A stretch of DNA of 64,000 bases from Pseudomonas sp. AOB-7 (GTDB taxonomy: Bacteria > Pseudomonadota > Gammaproteobacteria > Pseudomonadales > Pseudomonadaceae), in NCBI RefSeq assembly GCF_003696305.1, contig NZ_RFFK01000003.1:417312-481311 (forward strand), read 5' to 3'. Below are positions 44,950 through 54,042 of this stretch, one piece after another. A model generated the notes under the pieces. That model was given only the letters and a program-made list of their open reading frames with translations, was not told the origin of the DNA and did not search any database. The stretch's first letter is position 1. Each line of letters opens with the position of its first letter. The position numbers and the translations under genes are program-made.

Positions 44950-47664
44950 TTACCCCGTCGGCTGCAGGCGCAAACGGCGGATCAGCCATTTCTCCAGCTC
45001 GGCGACGACGAACAGCGCCAGCCCGGCCAGCACCACCCGCGCCCACTGCGCCGCATCCAGCGCGGTGGAGTGGAACAGCCGCTGCAGCGGCGGGGCATAG
45101 GTGTACAGCGCCTGCAGCAGCAGGCAGGCGGCGATGGTCAGCAGCACGGCGCGGCTGCCGAACAGGCCGTCGAGGCTGAGCACCGAGGCGAAGATGCGCC
45201 GGCTGTTGATCAGGTAGAACACCTCGCACATCACCACCGCGTTCAGCGCCATGGTCCGCGCGCTGTCCAGCCCGGTGCCGTTGTCCAGCTCCCAGAGGAA
45301 CAGGCCGATGCCGGCGCCGGCCATCAGCAGCGACACCAGCAGCACGCGCCAGACGAAAAAGCCCGACAGCAGCGGCTCGTTCGGCGCCCGTGGCGGGCGG
45401 TCCATCAGCCCGGCCTCGGCCGGCTCGAAGGCCAGCGCCAGGCCCAGGGTCACCGAGGTGACCATGTTGATCCACAGCACCTGCGCCGGGGTCAGCGGCA
45501 GGGTCAGCTGGAACAGGATGGCGGCGATCACGATCAGCGCCTGGCCGCCGTTGGTGGGCAGGGCGAAGAGGATGAACTTCTTCAGGTTGTCGTAGATCGC
45601 CCGGCCCTCGCGCACGGCACCGGCGATGGTGGCGAAGTTGTCGTCGGCCAGCACCACCCCGGCCGCCTCCTTGGCCGCCTCGGTGCCCTTGTCGCCCATG
45701 GCCACGCCGACGTCGGCGCGTTTCAGCGCCGGGGCGTCGTTGACCCCGTCGCCGGTCATCGCCACCACCTCGCCGCTGGCCTGCATGGCCTGCACCAGGC
45801 GCAGCTTGTGCTCGGGGCTGGCGCGGGCGAACACCTCGACGCCGGGCAGCACCTGGCGCAGCTGGCGCTCGTCGAGCAGCTCCAGTTCGGCGCCGGTCAG
45901 CGCCGGCAGGCCGACGCCGATGCCCAGCTGGGCGCCGATGGCACGGGCGGTCTCGGCGTGGTCGCCGGTGATCATCTTGACCCGGATGCCGGCGCGCTGG
46001 CATTCGGCGACGGCGGCGATGGCTTCCTCGCGCGGCGGGTCGATGATGCCGACCAGCGCCAGCAGGCACATGCCGCCTTCCACGTCGGCGAAACTCAGGC
46101 TGCGCTGGGAGGCGTCGGCCGGGCGGCTGGCGATGGCCAGCAGGCGCAGGCCGCGGGCGGCCAGGTCGGTGGCCTGGCGCCGCCAGTAGTCGGCGTCCAG
46201 CGGCTGGCTGCCGCCGTCGGCGCCGCGCTGCTCGCGGCACATCTCCAGCACCCGCTCCGGCGCGCCCTTGAGGTAGATGGTCCCGTGGCCTCGATGATCG
46301 TGATGCAGGCTGGCCATAAAACGGTGTTCGGACTCGAAGGGAATGGCGTCGCTGCGCGGCAACTGGGCGTGCAGGGGGGCGGCGTCCAGGCCGGCCTTGA
46401 GCGCCAGGGTGTGCAGCGCACCCTCGGTGGGGTCGCCCTGCAGGCGCCAGGTGCCGCCGGCGTCCTGCTGCAGCTGGGCGTCGTTGCACAGCGCGGCGGC
46501 GCGGGCGATCTCCAGCAGCGCGGCATCCGGTTCCATCAACGCGCCGTCCAGGTGGAAGGCGCCTTGCGGGGCATAGCCGACGCCGCTGACGTCGAGGATG
46601 CGGCTGGCGCTGACCACGCGCTGCACGGTCATCTCGTTGCGCGTCAGGGTGCCGGTCTTGTCCGAGCAGATCAGCGTCACCGAACCCAGGGTCTCCACCG
46701 CCGGCAGACGCCGCACGATGGCGTTGCGCCCGGCCATGCGCTGCACGCCGAGGGCGAGAATCACCGTCATCAGCGCCGGCAGCCCCTCGGGGATGGCCGC
46801 GGCGGTCAGCGCCACCACCATCATGAACATCTCGGCCGGGTCCTGGCCGTGCCAGAAGGTGCCGAGGGCGAAGGTGGCCAGGGCGAAGATCAGGATGGCC
46901 AGCGCCAGCCAGCGGCTGAACTGCTCGATCTGCCGCAGCAGCGGGGTGGTCATCGCCTGCACCTGCTGCAGCATGGCGCCGATGCGGCCCAGTTCGGTGG
47001 CGGCGCCGGTGGCCACCACCAGGCCGCTGGCCTGACCGCTGGCCACCAGGGTGCCGGAATAGGCCATGCAGCGGCGGTCGCCGAGGGCGGCATCGGCCTG
47101 GCAACGGGCCAGGGATTTCTCCACCGGCAGCGATTCGCCGGTCAGCGCCGCTTCCTCCACCAGCAGGTTCTTCACGCTGAGCAGGCGCAGGTCGGCCGGC
47201 ACCTTGTCGCCGGAGGCGAGCAGGACGATATCGCCGGGCACCAGCTGCTCGGCGTCGATCTCCAGGCGCTCGCCGCCGCGCAGCACCAAGGCGTGCGGCG
47301 ACAGCAGGTTGCGGATGGCGTCGAGGGCGTTTTCCGCCTTGCCTTCCTGGATAAAGCCGATCACCACGTTGATCAGCACCGCAGCGAGGATCACCCCGGT
47401 GTCGACCCAGTGGCCGAGTAGGGCGGTGATCAGGGCGGCGGCCATCATCATGTACAGCAGCACGTTGTGGAACTGGTACAGCAGGCGCAGCAGCGGGCCG
47501 CGCCGCTTGGGCGGCGGCAGCCGGTTGGGGCCGTGCAGCTGCAGGCGAGTGCTGGCCTCGCGCTGCTCCAGGCCGCTCGACGAGCTGCGCTGGGCCTCCA
47601 GGGCTTGTTGTGGAGTCAGTTCGTGCCAGGCGTTGTCAGAGTGTTCAGGGAGCCGAGTGTCCAT
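44950..47664 (-). CDS. P-type cation-transporting ATPase (P2/P3-like)
   Basis: 904 residues, ten membrane helices. N-terminal cation-ATPase domain, TGES actuator (EAALTGESLPVEKS), phosphorylation Asp335 in CSDKTGTLT, KGAPERVLEMC and the hinge MTGDGVNDAPALKRADVGVAMG. Resembles bacterial PMA1/Ca2+-type ATPases; transport of Ca2+, Na+/K+ or H+ cannot be fixed from sequence. Its promoter has an ANR-type box with TAAGGT at the expected -10. Confidence 0.9.
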   Translation of the reverse strand: MDTRLPEHSDNAWHELTPQQALEAQRSSSSGLEQREASTRLQLHGPNRLPPPKRRGPLLRLLYQFHNVLLYMMMAAALITALLGHWVDTGVILAAVLINVVIGFIQEGKAENALDAIRNLLSPHALVLRGGERLEIDAEQLVPGDIVLLASGDKVPADLRLLSVKNLLVEEAALTGESLPVEKSLARCQADAALGDRRCMAYSGTLVASGQASGLVVATGAATELGRIGAMLQQVQAMTTPLLRQIEQFSRWLALAILIFALATFALGTFWHGQDPAEMFMMVVALTAAAIPEGLPALMTVILALGVQRMAGRNAIVRRLPAVETLGSVTLICSDKTGTLTRNEMTVQRVVSASRILDVSGVGYAPQGAFHLDGALMEPDAALLEIARAAALCNDAQLQQDAGGTWRLQGDPTEGALHTLALKAGLDAAPLHAQLPRSDAIPFESEHRFMASLHHDHRGHGTIYLKGAPERVLEMCREQRGADGGSQPLDADYWRRQATDLAARGLRLLAIASRPADASQRSLSFADVEGGMCLLALVGIIDPPREEAIAAVAECQRAGIRVKMITGDHAETARAIGAQLGIGVGLPALTGAELELLDERQLRQVLPGVEVFARASPEHKLRLVQAMQASGEVVAMTGDGVNDAPALKRADVGVAMGDKGTEAAKEAAGVVLADDNFATIAGAVREGRAIYDNLKKFILFALPTNGGQALIVIAAILFQLTLPLTPAQVLWINMVTSVTLGLALAFEPAEAGLMDRPPRAPNEPLLSGFFVWRVLLVSLLMAGAGIGLFLWELDNGTGLDSARTMALNAVVMCEVFYLINSRRIFASVLSLDGLFGSRAVLLTIAACLLLQALYTYAPPLQRLFHSTALDAAQWARVVLAGLALFVVAELEKWLIRRLRLQPTG

Positions 47665-47694
47665 TCGGGTGTCTCTGTTCGATGTCCCGCTAGG

Positions 47695-47735
47695 ACCTTA
47701 GTCGGTTTCTCCGCGCCTGGCCTGATCTGCATCAA
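47695..47735 (-). promoter_or_regulatory. ANR box and -10 of the P-type ATPase gene
   Basis: CTGATCTGCATCAA (47722-47735; one mismatch to TTGAT-N4-ATCAA) and, 21 bp away on the minus strand, TAAGGT (47695-47700). The box is centred near -41 of a start about 23 bp before the ATPase ATG. The box is also 61 bp upstream of the divergent USP start, but no -10 is evident in that direction. Confidence 0.7.
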
Positions 47736-47796
47736 GCATCGGGGGGCTGTCCAGGCGCTCGACGGAGCGGGCCAGATGCCTGCCGAGGAGGATGAG

Positions 47797-48648
47797 ATGA
47801 ACAAGATACTGGTGGCGACCGACCTTTCCGAGCGCTCGGCACATGCCATGCAGCGCGCCGTGCAGTTGGTGCGAAGTCAGGGCGGCGGGGACTGGAGCCT
47901 GGTGCATGCGGTCGATGACGATGCGCCGACGGTATTCGTGCAGAATCAGGTGCGTCAGGCCGAGACCCTGCTGCAGGCGCAGGCCGAGCGTCTGGCCGAG
48001 CAGGCCGGCAGCCGGCCGCGAGTGGTGGTCGACAGTGGCGACCCGGCCTCGCTGCTGGTGGCGAGTGCACAGGAGCTGGCGGCCGACCTGCTGGTGGTGG
48101 GGGCGCACCGCAAATCGATGTTGCGCGATTTCTTCGCCGGTACCACCCTCGAGCGGCTGGTGCGCAGCAGCCATCTGCCGGTGCTGCGGGTCAATGGGCC
48201 GGTGATGCACGAGTACCGTAGCGCGCTGCTGGCGCTGGATCTATCCAGCAGCACTTCGCAGCAGGCCTTGCGTCGGGTACGGGAACTGGGGTTGCTGGAC
48301 TCGCTGGATCTCGCCGCGGCCTGCGCCCTGGAGCTGCCTTCGAGCGGCACGATGACGGAGGCAGGGCTCGGCCCGGCGTTGCTGGAGAATCAGCGCAGCG
48401 CCGCCCGTGATCAGGCTGTCGCCCAGCTTCGCGAGGAAGGGGTGGAGCTGGCAGCTGAGTGCCTGCATGTCGCGTTTGGTTCTCCCGAGCGGGTGATCGG
48501 CGAGGCTCTGCAGCAGTCTGGCGCCGATCTGCTGGTGCTCGGCACCCATGCGCGCCAGGGACTCGCGCGTTTCGTCCTGGGCAGCGTGGCCAGTCGTCTG
48601 CTGGCCGAAGTGGATTGCGATGCGCTGATCGTGCCGCCGTCGGCCTGA
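47797..48648 (+). CDS. Tandem universal stress protein
   Basis: 283 residues with two Usp domains (MNKILVATDLSERSAHAMQRAV and, from about 145, YRSALLALDLSSSTSQQAL). ATP-binding G-2x-G-9x-G loops appear as VGAHRKSMLRDFFAGTTLERLV and LGTHARQGLARFVLGSVASRLL. Tandem Usps in P. aeruginosa support survival without oxygen; the same gene lies next to olsBA there, as here. Confidence 0.9.
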   Translation: MNKILVATDLSERSAHAMQRAVQLVRSQGGGDWSLVHAVDDDAPTVFVQNQVRQAETLLQAQAERLAEQAGSRPRVVVDSGDPASLLVASAQELAADLLVVGAHRKSMLRDFFAGTTLERLVRSSHLPVLRVNGPVMHEYRSALLALDLSSSTSQQALRRVRELGLLDSLDLAAACALELPSSGTMTEAGLGPALLENQRSAARDQAVAQLREEGVELAAECLHVAFGSPERVIGEALQQSGADLLVLGTHARQGLARFVLGSVASRLLAEVDCDALIVPPSA

Positions 48649-48710
48649 GAAAGGCCTGTGCTGCAATCAGCGCCGCCCACAGCTCCTGGGTGGCCGGCCT
48701 GGTGTGGGCT

Positions 48711-49484
48711 TCAGGCGGCCTCGCGCTGGGCTGCCGGCGCGTCCAGCTGCAGGGCGGCGGCGATGCGGCTCTGCGCCTGGCGCGCCAGATCGTTGCGGCT
48801 GGCGCTGGCGCTGGCGATCGGCGCCAGCAACTGGATCTGCACCTCGCCGGCCTGGCTGCGCAGCAGGCGCAGCAGGTGGCTGAGCATGTCGTCGTCGCCG
48901 ACGAAGGGCGCCACCGGGCACGGCTGGCCGCCGCGCAGGTAGCGGATGGCCACCGGTTGCAGCGGCACGCCGCTGTCGATCGCGCTCGCCAGCAGGCGGC
49001 CGTGGAAGGTGCGCAGGCCCTGGCCGTCGGTGGTGGTGCCCTCGGGGAAGATCAGCAGGTGGCGGCCGCGTTGCAGATGGCGCCCCAGCTGCTGGCCGAC
49101 TAGGTTGCTGTCGCCCGAGCCGCGGCGGATGAACAGGGTGCCGGCCTTGTGCGCCAGCCAGCCGGCCAGCGGCCAGGTGCGCACCTCGGCCTTGGACAGG
49201 AAGGAGATCGGCTGCAGCGCGCCGAGCAGCGGGATGTCGGTCCAGGACACGTGGTTGGCGACCCATAGCATGGGCTGCGCGGGCAGCTCGCCTTCGACGC
49301 GCACGCGAAACGGCAGGGCGCCGCTGAGGCGGGCGAGGAACCAGCGGGTCAGGCGTTGGCGCAGGGCCATCAGGTCGTGGCGCACCAGGCGTTCGCACAG
49401 GCTGACCACGCCGGCCAGCAGGGCGCCGCAGGCGATCACCAGCAGCAGGTGGGCCAGGCGCAGGGACAGACGCAGTTGGGCCAT
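48711..49484 (-). CDS. olsA: Lysophospholipid/lyso-ornithine lipid acyltransferase
   Basis: 257 residues, PlsC fold. N-terminal membrane helix, catalytic NHVSWTDIPLLG (His-x4-Asp, about 77-88), FIRRGSGDSN and FPEGTTTDG. As the partner of OlsB it adds the ester-linked fatty acid to lyso-ornithine lipid, a phosphorus-free membrane lipid. Separated from olsB by a 178-bp gap filled with a repeat. Confidence 0.88.
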   Translation of the reverse strand: MAQLRLSLRLAHLLLVIACGALLAGVVSLCERLVRHDLMALRQRLTRWFLARLSGALPFRVRVEGELPAQPMLWVANHVSWTDIPLLGALQPISFLSKAEVRTWPLAGWLAHKAGTLFIRRGSGDSNLVGQQLGRHLQRGRHLLIFPEGTTTDGQGLRTFHGRLLASAIDSGVPLQPVAIRYLRGGQPCPVAPFVGDDDMLSHLLRLLRSQAGEVQIQLLAPIASASASRNDLARQAQSRIAAALQLDAPAAQREAA

Positions 49485-49558
49485 CGGGGCCTCCGCTTAA
49501 GGATGAGTGGCGGCATTATCCATGCACAGGAGCGTTTGGCGATGCCTGGCTGTCTGGC

Positions 49559-49672
49559 TGTAGGTTGGGTCGAGCAGCGACGGAGCCCAACGAGAGCGGG
49601 GCGGCGCAACGCCGACGTGTGGCCGCACATCGCCCGTTGGGCATCGCTGCGCTCAGCCCAACCTACACGGCC
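49559..49672. repeat. Inverted-repeat element GTAGGTTGGG ... CCCAACCTAC
   Basis: A long interrupted palindrome (TGTAGGTTGGGTCGAGCAGCG ends mirrored by CGCTGCGCTCAGCCCAACCTACA) in the olsB-olsA gap, overlapping the olsB stop region. Similar unit at 52335-52375. Such GTAGGTTGGG elements are dispersed repeats in many gammaproteobacteria. Confidence 0.75.
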
Positions 49673-50406
49673 GCCTTGAAGTGGCGGGCATAGCGCGGGC
49701 ACAGCTCGTCGCGCTTGAGCAGGATGAACACGTCGGCGACCTGGAAGTCGCGGTCCCAGCAGGGTTCGCCGCAGATCTTCGCGCCCAGGCGCATGTAGGC
49801 CTTGAGCAGCGGCGGCATCTCGGCGATGACGTTGCCCGGTACGTCCAGTTGCGGCAGCGGGTGCCTGGGTTCGGCGCGCAGGTGTTCGGTGCACAGGTAG
49901 CGTTCGCGCAGGCGTTGCATGATGGCCTGGGCCTGGATGCCGCCGTCCTGCATGGAGATGCTGGCGCAACCCATCAGGTAGCGGTAGCCGCCCTCGTTGA
50001 GCACCTCGGCCAGTTCGCCCCAGAGCACGGCGATGGTGGCGCCGTTGCGGTAGGCGCCATCGACGCAGGTGCGGCCGATCTCCAGCACCGGGCCCTGCAG
50101 CCCGGCCAGGCCGTGCAGGCTGAATTCCTCTTCGCTGTAGTAGCGGCCGAGGCCGGCGGCGGCCTGGTGGTCGAGCAGGCGGGTGGTGGCCACCAGCTCG
50201 CCGCTGTTCATATCACGCACACCGATATGCCGGCAGTGAATGTCGTAGTCGTCCATGTCCAGGCCCAGTTCGGCGCCGTTGAGCTTGGCGTCGAATTCGG
50301 CGCTGAACACCCGGTAGCGCAGGGCCTGGGCCTCGCGCAGGGCGGCGGGACCCACCAGGCGTTCGGCCTGCAGGCGGCGGGCGGTGTTGGGTGCAGTCTG
50401 GGTCAT
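49663..50406 (-). CDS. olsB: L-ornithine N-alpha-acyltransferase
   Basis: 247 residues, GNAT-type acyltransferase of the OlsB family. Blocks [55 protein letters not shown] and [12 protein letters not shown]. Transfers a 3-hydroxyacyl group from ACP to ornithine, the first step of ornithine-lipid synthesis. Confidence 0.9.
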   Translation of the reverse strand: MTQTAPNTARRLQAERLVGPAALREAQALRYRVFSAEFDAKLNGAELGLDMDDYDIHCRHIGVRDMNSGELVATTRLLDHQAAAGLGRYYSEEEFSLHGLAGLQGPVLEIGRTCVDGAYRNGATIAVLWGELAEVLNEGGYRYLMGCASISMQDGGIQAQAIMQRLRERYLCTEHLRAEPRHPLPQLDVPGNVIAEMPPLLKAYMRLGAKICGEPCWDRDFQVADVFILLKRDELCPRYARHFKAAV

Positions 50407-50555
50407 GCCTGAGCCTCCTTAACGCCGGCTTTCGGGACTTGCAGCCGGTCGATCTTGTTGGGCAAAGTCAGGCTAGGTAGCCGCGGTGTCACCACCGTGA
50501 AGCTTTTTTGATGCTTGTGTGACGGCCGCCGGCCGTTGCCTGGAGGGAATACGCG

Positions 50556-51443
50556 ATGCCCTGGTCAACCCTGCTGCAACCCGCTGCCCGCCTGAGCGCC
50601 GAACAGGGCCTGGAGGACTGGTACGGCCGGCTGCTGCAACGCCTGGGCGGGGCGCCGCAGCCGTTCGAGCTGGCCCTCGGCGGGCGCCTGGCGGCGACGC
50701 CGGGGCTGGCCTTTCTCGCCGGCTACCAGGCGGCGCTGCGCGTGCTGTGGCCGGCGGCGCCCTGGTCGGCCGGCGCGCTGTGCGTCACCGAAGGGCGTAG
50801 CACGCGGCCGGCGGATATGCACACCCGTATCGACGGCCTGCATATCGACGGGCGCAAGGACTTCGTCACCGCCGCCGAGTGCGCCGACTGGCTGCTGGTG
50901 GCGGCGCGCGAGGACGGCCCGGGCGAGGCGCCGCGCCTGGTGCTCGGCGTGGTGCGCCAGGGCGCGCCCGGGGTGCGCATCGAGGCGCTGCCGGCACTGC
51001 CGCTGATGCCGGATATCGGCCACGCCCGCCTGCATCTGCAGCAGGCGCAGTGCGAGCGTCTGGCCGGCGACGGCTGGGCCGACTACGTGAAACCCTTTCG
51101 CAGCATCGAGGACGTCCACGTGCTCGCCGCGCTGTGCGCCTGGCTGCATGGCGTCGGCCAGGAATGCGCCTGGCCCGAGGCCCTGCAGTTGCGCCTGCTG
51201 GCGCAGCTGGCCGGCTGCGCCGAGGTGGCCCGGCGGTGCCCGAGCGCGGCGCCCACGCACCTGCTGCTGGCCGGCCTGTTCGCCCAGCAGCGAGCGCTGG
51301 CGGCCGAGCTGGACGCCGCCTTCGCCGCCGGCCCGGCGCCCTGGGCGGCGTTGTGGCAGCGCGACCAGGGCCTGCTGCAGATCGCCGAAGGCGCGCGGGC
51401 CAAGCGCCTGGAGAAGGCGCGGCAGATTGTCGCTCGGGCTTGA
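50556..51443 (+). CDS. Short acyl-CoA-dehydrogenase-like protein
   Basis: 295 residues, shorter than true acyl-CoA dehydrogenases (about 380). The middle domain is recognisable (GALCVTEGRSTRPADMHTRIDG ... DGRKDFVTAAECADWLLVAA), and the C-terminal half is helical, but the usual GSD motif and catalytic Glu are not evident. It may be a degenerate or specialised flavoprotein. Its stop codon overlaps the ANR-type box of the next gene. Confidence 0.7.
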   Translation: MPWSTLLQPAARLSAEQGLEDWYGRLLQRLGGAPQPFELALGGRLAATPGLAFLAGYQAALRVLWPAAPWSAGALCVTEGRSTRPADMHTRIDGLHIDGRKDFVTAAECADWLLVAAREDGPGEAPRLVLGVVRQGAPGVRIEALPALPLMPDIGHARLHLQQAQCERLAGDGWADYVKPFRSIEDVHVLAALCAWLHGVGQECAWPEALQLRLLAQLAGCAEVARRCPSAAPTHLLLAGLFAQQRALAAELDAAFAAGPAPWAALWQRDQGLLQIAEGARAKRLEKARQIVARA

Positions 51444-51481
51444 TCCATATCAGTACGCCGCACAGGGCGCGGTCCTAAGGT
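51440..51481 (+). promoter_or_regulatory. ANR box and -10 of the diiron-protein gene
   Basis: TTGATCCATATCAG (51440-51453; one mismatch to consensus, and ending as the box known for P. aeruginosa arc) followed after 22 bp by TAAGGT (51476-51481). Same -10 and spacing as the ATPase promoter. Confidence 0.7.
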
Positions 51482-51509
51482 TGCCTCGCGTTTCGTCTAC
51501 GAGGTTTCC

Positions 51510-52295
51510 ATGCGCCGCGAGCCCATCGTGCTGTTCGATAACGGCAGCCACCAATGCCTGATGTTCGATGACCTGGTCAGCGGCGAGGGCGTGCAGTCCA
51601 ACCAGTTCCTGATCACCGACCATGAGCAGTACCTGCTGCTCGATCCGGGCGGCGACCTGACCTACACACCGCTGTCGCTGGAACTGTCCAAGCACATCCC
51701 GGTGCAGGACCTGACCTACATCTTCGCCTCGCACCAGGACCCGGACATCATCGCCTCGCTGGACAAGTGGCTGCTGCACACCCGGGCGCGGGTGATCTGC
51801 TCCAAGCTGTGGGCGCGCTTTCTGCCGCACCTGACCGCCAACTACCTGGCGCTGAGCCGCGGCATCAACACCTTCGATCGCATCATCGCGCTGCCCGACC
51901 GCGGCCAGAGCATCGCGCTGGGCCAGTGCACGCTGAAGGCGGTGCCGGCGCATTTCCTCCATTCGGTGGGCAACTTCCAGCTGTACGACCCGGTGAGCAA
52001 GATCCTCTTCTCCGGCGACATGGGCGCCTCGCTGGTGGACGACGCCAACCCGGTGCGCGACTTCGTCAATCACCTACCCAACATGGAGGGCTTCCACCGC
52101 CGCTACATGGCCGGCAACAAGGCCTGCCGGCTGTGGGCGGCGATGGTCCGCGAGATGGACGTGGCGATGATAGTGCCGCAGCACGGCCGGCCCTTCGTCG
52201 GTGCGGAGATGATCAGCGCCTTCCTCTACTGGATCGAAAACCTCGAATGCGGCCTCGACCTGATGGGGCCGGAGGACTATCGCCTGCCGAGCTGA
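51510..52295 (+). CDS. Metallo-beta-lactamase-fold diiron protein (ODP/FDP-like)
   Basis: 261 residues. Metal ligands match flavodiiron-type proteins: H75-x-D77-x-D79 (ASHQDPDII), a following His in HFLHSVGNF, Asp in FSGDMGAS and His in PQHGRP. Unlike full flavodiiron proteins there is no C-terminal flavodoxin domain. Oxygen-binding diiron proteins of this size sense or reduce O2/NO. The ANR-type promoter supports an anaerobic role. Confidence 0.85.
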   Translation: MRREPIVLFDNGSHQCLMFDDLVSGEGVQSNQFLITDHEQYLLLDPGGDLTYTPLSLELSKHIPVQDLTYIFASHQDPDIIASLDKWLLHTRARVICSKLWARFLPHLTANYLALSRGINTFDRIIALPDRGQSIALGQCTLKAVPAHFLHSVGNFQLYDPVSKILFSGDMGASLVDDANPVRDFVNHLPNMEGFHRRYMAGNKACRLWAAMVREMDVAMIVPQHGRPFVGAEMISAFLYWIENLECGLDLMGPEDYRLPS

Positions 52296-52334
52296 GGCGC
52301 GCTCGGTGGCTTGGCTGCGATGGGGCGGGTGGAG

Positions 52335-52375
52335 CGCGGCGCGCCCCTGTTGGGCTGCGCTCGGCGCCAACCCAC
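52335..52375. repeat. Second, degenerate GTTGGG inverted repeat
   Basis: TGTTGGGCTGCGCTCGGCGCC-type unit ending CCAACCCACC, similar to the right half of the element at 49559-49672, between the diiron-protein and serine-hydrolase genes. Confidence 0.55.
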
Positions 52376-52463
52376 CTTTGCCCGCCTGCATGGGCGGTGC
52401 GGCGCTTCAAGCGGTCACCGGCTCCGTGCTAGGGTGCGCCTCGATTTCCTAGCGAGGCCGCCC

Positions 52464-53582
52464 ATGAGCCCCTTTTCCCTTCGCCGTATGAGCCTGCTGC
52501 TCGGCCTCAGCCTGTTGGCCGGCATCGCCCGGGCCGAGTCCTGGCCGCAGCCGGACTGGCAAACCGTCCCCCACAGCGACAGCCCGGCGCTGGCCGCGCT
52601 GGAGGCCTACGCCTTCCCGCCACGCGACGACGCCACGCGCCTGGGCGTGCGCAGCGATGCGCTGCTGGTGGTACGCGACGGCCGGATCGTCTACGAACGC
52701 TACGCCGCGCCGACCCGCGCCGACACCGCGCACCTGACTTGGTCGATGGCCAAGAGCCTGCTCGCCACCACCCTCGGCGTGGCCTACGGCGAGGGCCGCT
52801 TCAAGCTGGACGCGCCGGTGGCCAAGTACTACCCGGCGATGGCCGAGCACCCGCAGGTCAAGGTCGGTCACCTGCTCAACTGGGCCTCGGGCCTGGCCTG
52901 GCAGGAGGACTACGAATACGCGCCGCTGAAGTCCTCGGTGATCGCCATGCTCTACACCCGCGGTCGCGACGATATGGCCGGCTTCGCCGCGGCGCATGCC
53001 GCCGACGCCGCGCCGGGGGTGCGCTTTCGCTACTCCAGCGGCGACAGCAACCTGCTGGCCGCCGCGCTCAAGGGCATGGTCGGCGCCGAGGCCTACCCCG
53101 ACTACCCCTGGACCGCGCTGTTCGAGCCGCTGGGCATCGCCAGCGCGACCTGGGAGCGTGACGGCGCCGGCACCTTCGTCGCCTCGTCCTACGCCTACAT
53201 GAGCGCCCGCGACCTGGCCCGCGTCGGCCTGCTGCTGCAGCGCGGCGGCCGCTGGGGCGAGCGCCAGCTGCTGCCGCCGGCTTGGGTCGAGTTCGTCGCC
53301 ACGCCGTTCGCCGGCTACCAGCCGCAGACGGCCAAGCCCGGCGACGCGGTACCCGGCGCCCACTGGTGGCTCAACGCCGAACTGCCCGGCGCCGCCCGGC
53401 CCTGGCCGGATGCGCCGGCCGGTACCCTGGCCGCCCTCGGCCACTGGGGCCAGGGCCTGTACGTGCTGCCCGAGGAGAAACTGGTGGTGGTGCGCTACGC
53501 CGACGACCGCGACGGCAGCTACAGTCATAACGAACTGCTCAAGCGCGTGCGTGCGGCCTTCGCCGAGGAGGTGCAGCCATGA
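52464..53582 (+). CDS. Serine hydrolase, beta-lactamase/class C type
   Basis: 372 residues with a signal peptide (MSLLLGLSLLAGIARA) and the SxxK motif in WSMAKSLLATTLG (nucleophile Ser, about residue 95), a YSSGDSN Tyr-x-Asn-like element and GHWGQGLYV near the C-terminus. Such periplasmic proteins act as esterases or peptidases. ATG at 52464 with GAGG upstream. Overlaps the next gene by ATGA. Confidence 0.87.
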   Translation: MSPFSLRRMSLLLGLSLLAGIARAESWPQPDWQTVPHSDSPALAALEAYAFPPRDDATRLGVRSDALLVVRDGRIVYERYAAPTRADTAHLTWSMAKSLLATTLGVAYGEGRFKLDAPVAKYYPAMAEHPQVKVGHLLNWASGLAWQEDYEYAPLKSSVIAMLYTRGRDDMAGFAAAHAADAAPGVRFRYSSGDSNLLAAALKGMVGAEAYPDYPWTALFEPLGIASATWERDGAGTFVASSYAYMSARDLARVGLLLQRGGRWGERQLLPPAWVEFVATPFAGYQPQTAKPGDAVPGAHWWLNAELPGAARPWPDAPAGTLAALGHWGQGLYVLPEEKLVVVRYADDRDGSYSHNELLKRVRAAFAEEVQP

Positions 53583-53899
53583 TCCGTCGTCGTCCCTGGC
53601 TTACCCTGCTGCTGTTGCTGGTCATCGTGCTGATCGCCCTGGCCTGGCCCAATCGCGCGCACCTGGCGGCGTTCCCCGACATCATCGGCGCCTACACCGC
53701 CAAGGAGTACTGCTCCTGCCGTTACGTCAGCGGCAATCCGGCGGCCTATTGCGAAGGTTACGTCGCCCAGTACGTGCCTATAGGCAGTCTGCTCGACGAT
53801 ACGGCCGGCAAGCGGGTGACCGCCAGCGGCCTGGGCCGCACCCACAGTGCCGTCTGGCTGGGCGCGCGCCAGGGCTGCCAACTGTTGCCGAACGACTAG
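53579..53899 (+). CDS. Membrane-anchored Cys-containing small protein
   Basis: 106 residues: an N-terminal membrane anchor (LTLLLLLVIVLIALAWP) and a periplasmic part with five Cys-bearing sites (EYCSCRYVSGNPAAYCEGY ... QGCQL). Conserved in Pseudomonas next to the serine hydrolase and translationally coupled to it; the disulfide-rich domain may be its partner. Function unknown. Confidence 0.72.
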   Translation: MIRRRPWLTLLLLLVIVLIALAWPNRAHLAAFPDIIGAYTAKEYCSCRYVSGNPAAYCEGYVAQYVPIGSLLDDTAGKRVTASGLGRTHSAVWLGARQGCQLLPND

Positions 53900-53906
53900 C
53901 CAGCAA

Positions 53907-53930
53907 CCCTCTCCCCGCAATGGGAGAGGG
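53907..53930. repeat. Hairpin CCCTCTCCC ... GGGAGAGGG
   Basis: 9-bp perfect stem with a 6-nt loop after the small-protein gene. Common dispersed hairpin type; no T-run follows, so termination is uncertain. Confidence 0.6.
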
Positions 53931-54042
53931 GGAGCCTAGCCCCACGATCTTGAGCCAATGGCACCGGAGCAGGGCGCCGGGCTTTGCAAGCCCGGCCGCG
54001 GCGACTATCGTTGCGCCTGGTCATGCCGTTTGCCGAGTCCCC

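Noticed and set aside
45070..47421. 783-codon open frame opposite the P-type ATPase
   Set aside because: Shadow frame; the minus-strand ATPase has all catalytic motifs.
47722..47796. ANR box as activator of the universal stress protein gene
   Set aside because: Distance to the start equals that at arcD, but no -10 is visible in this direction, while TAAGGT is well placed for the ATPase. Left as a possibility only.
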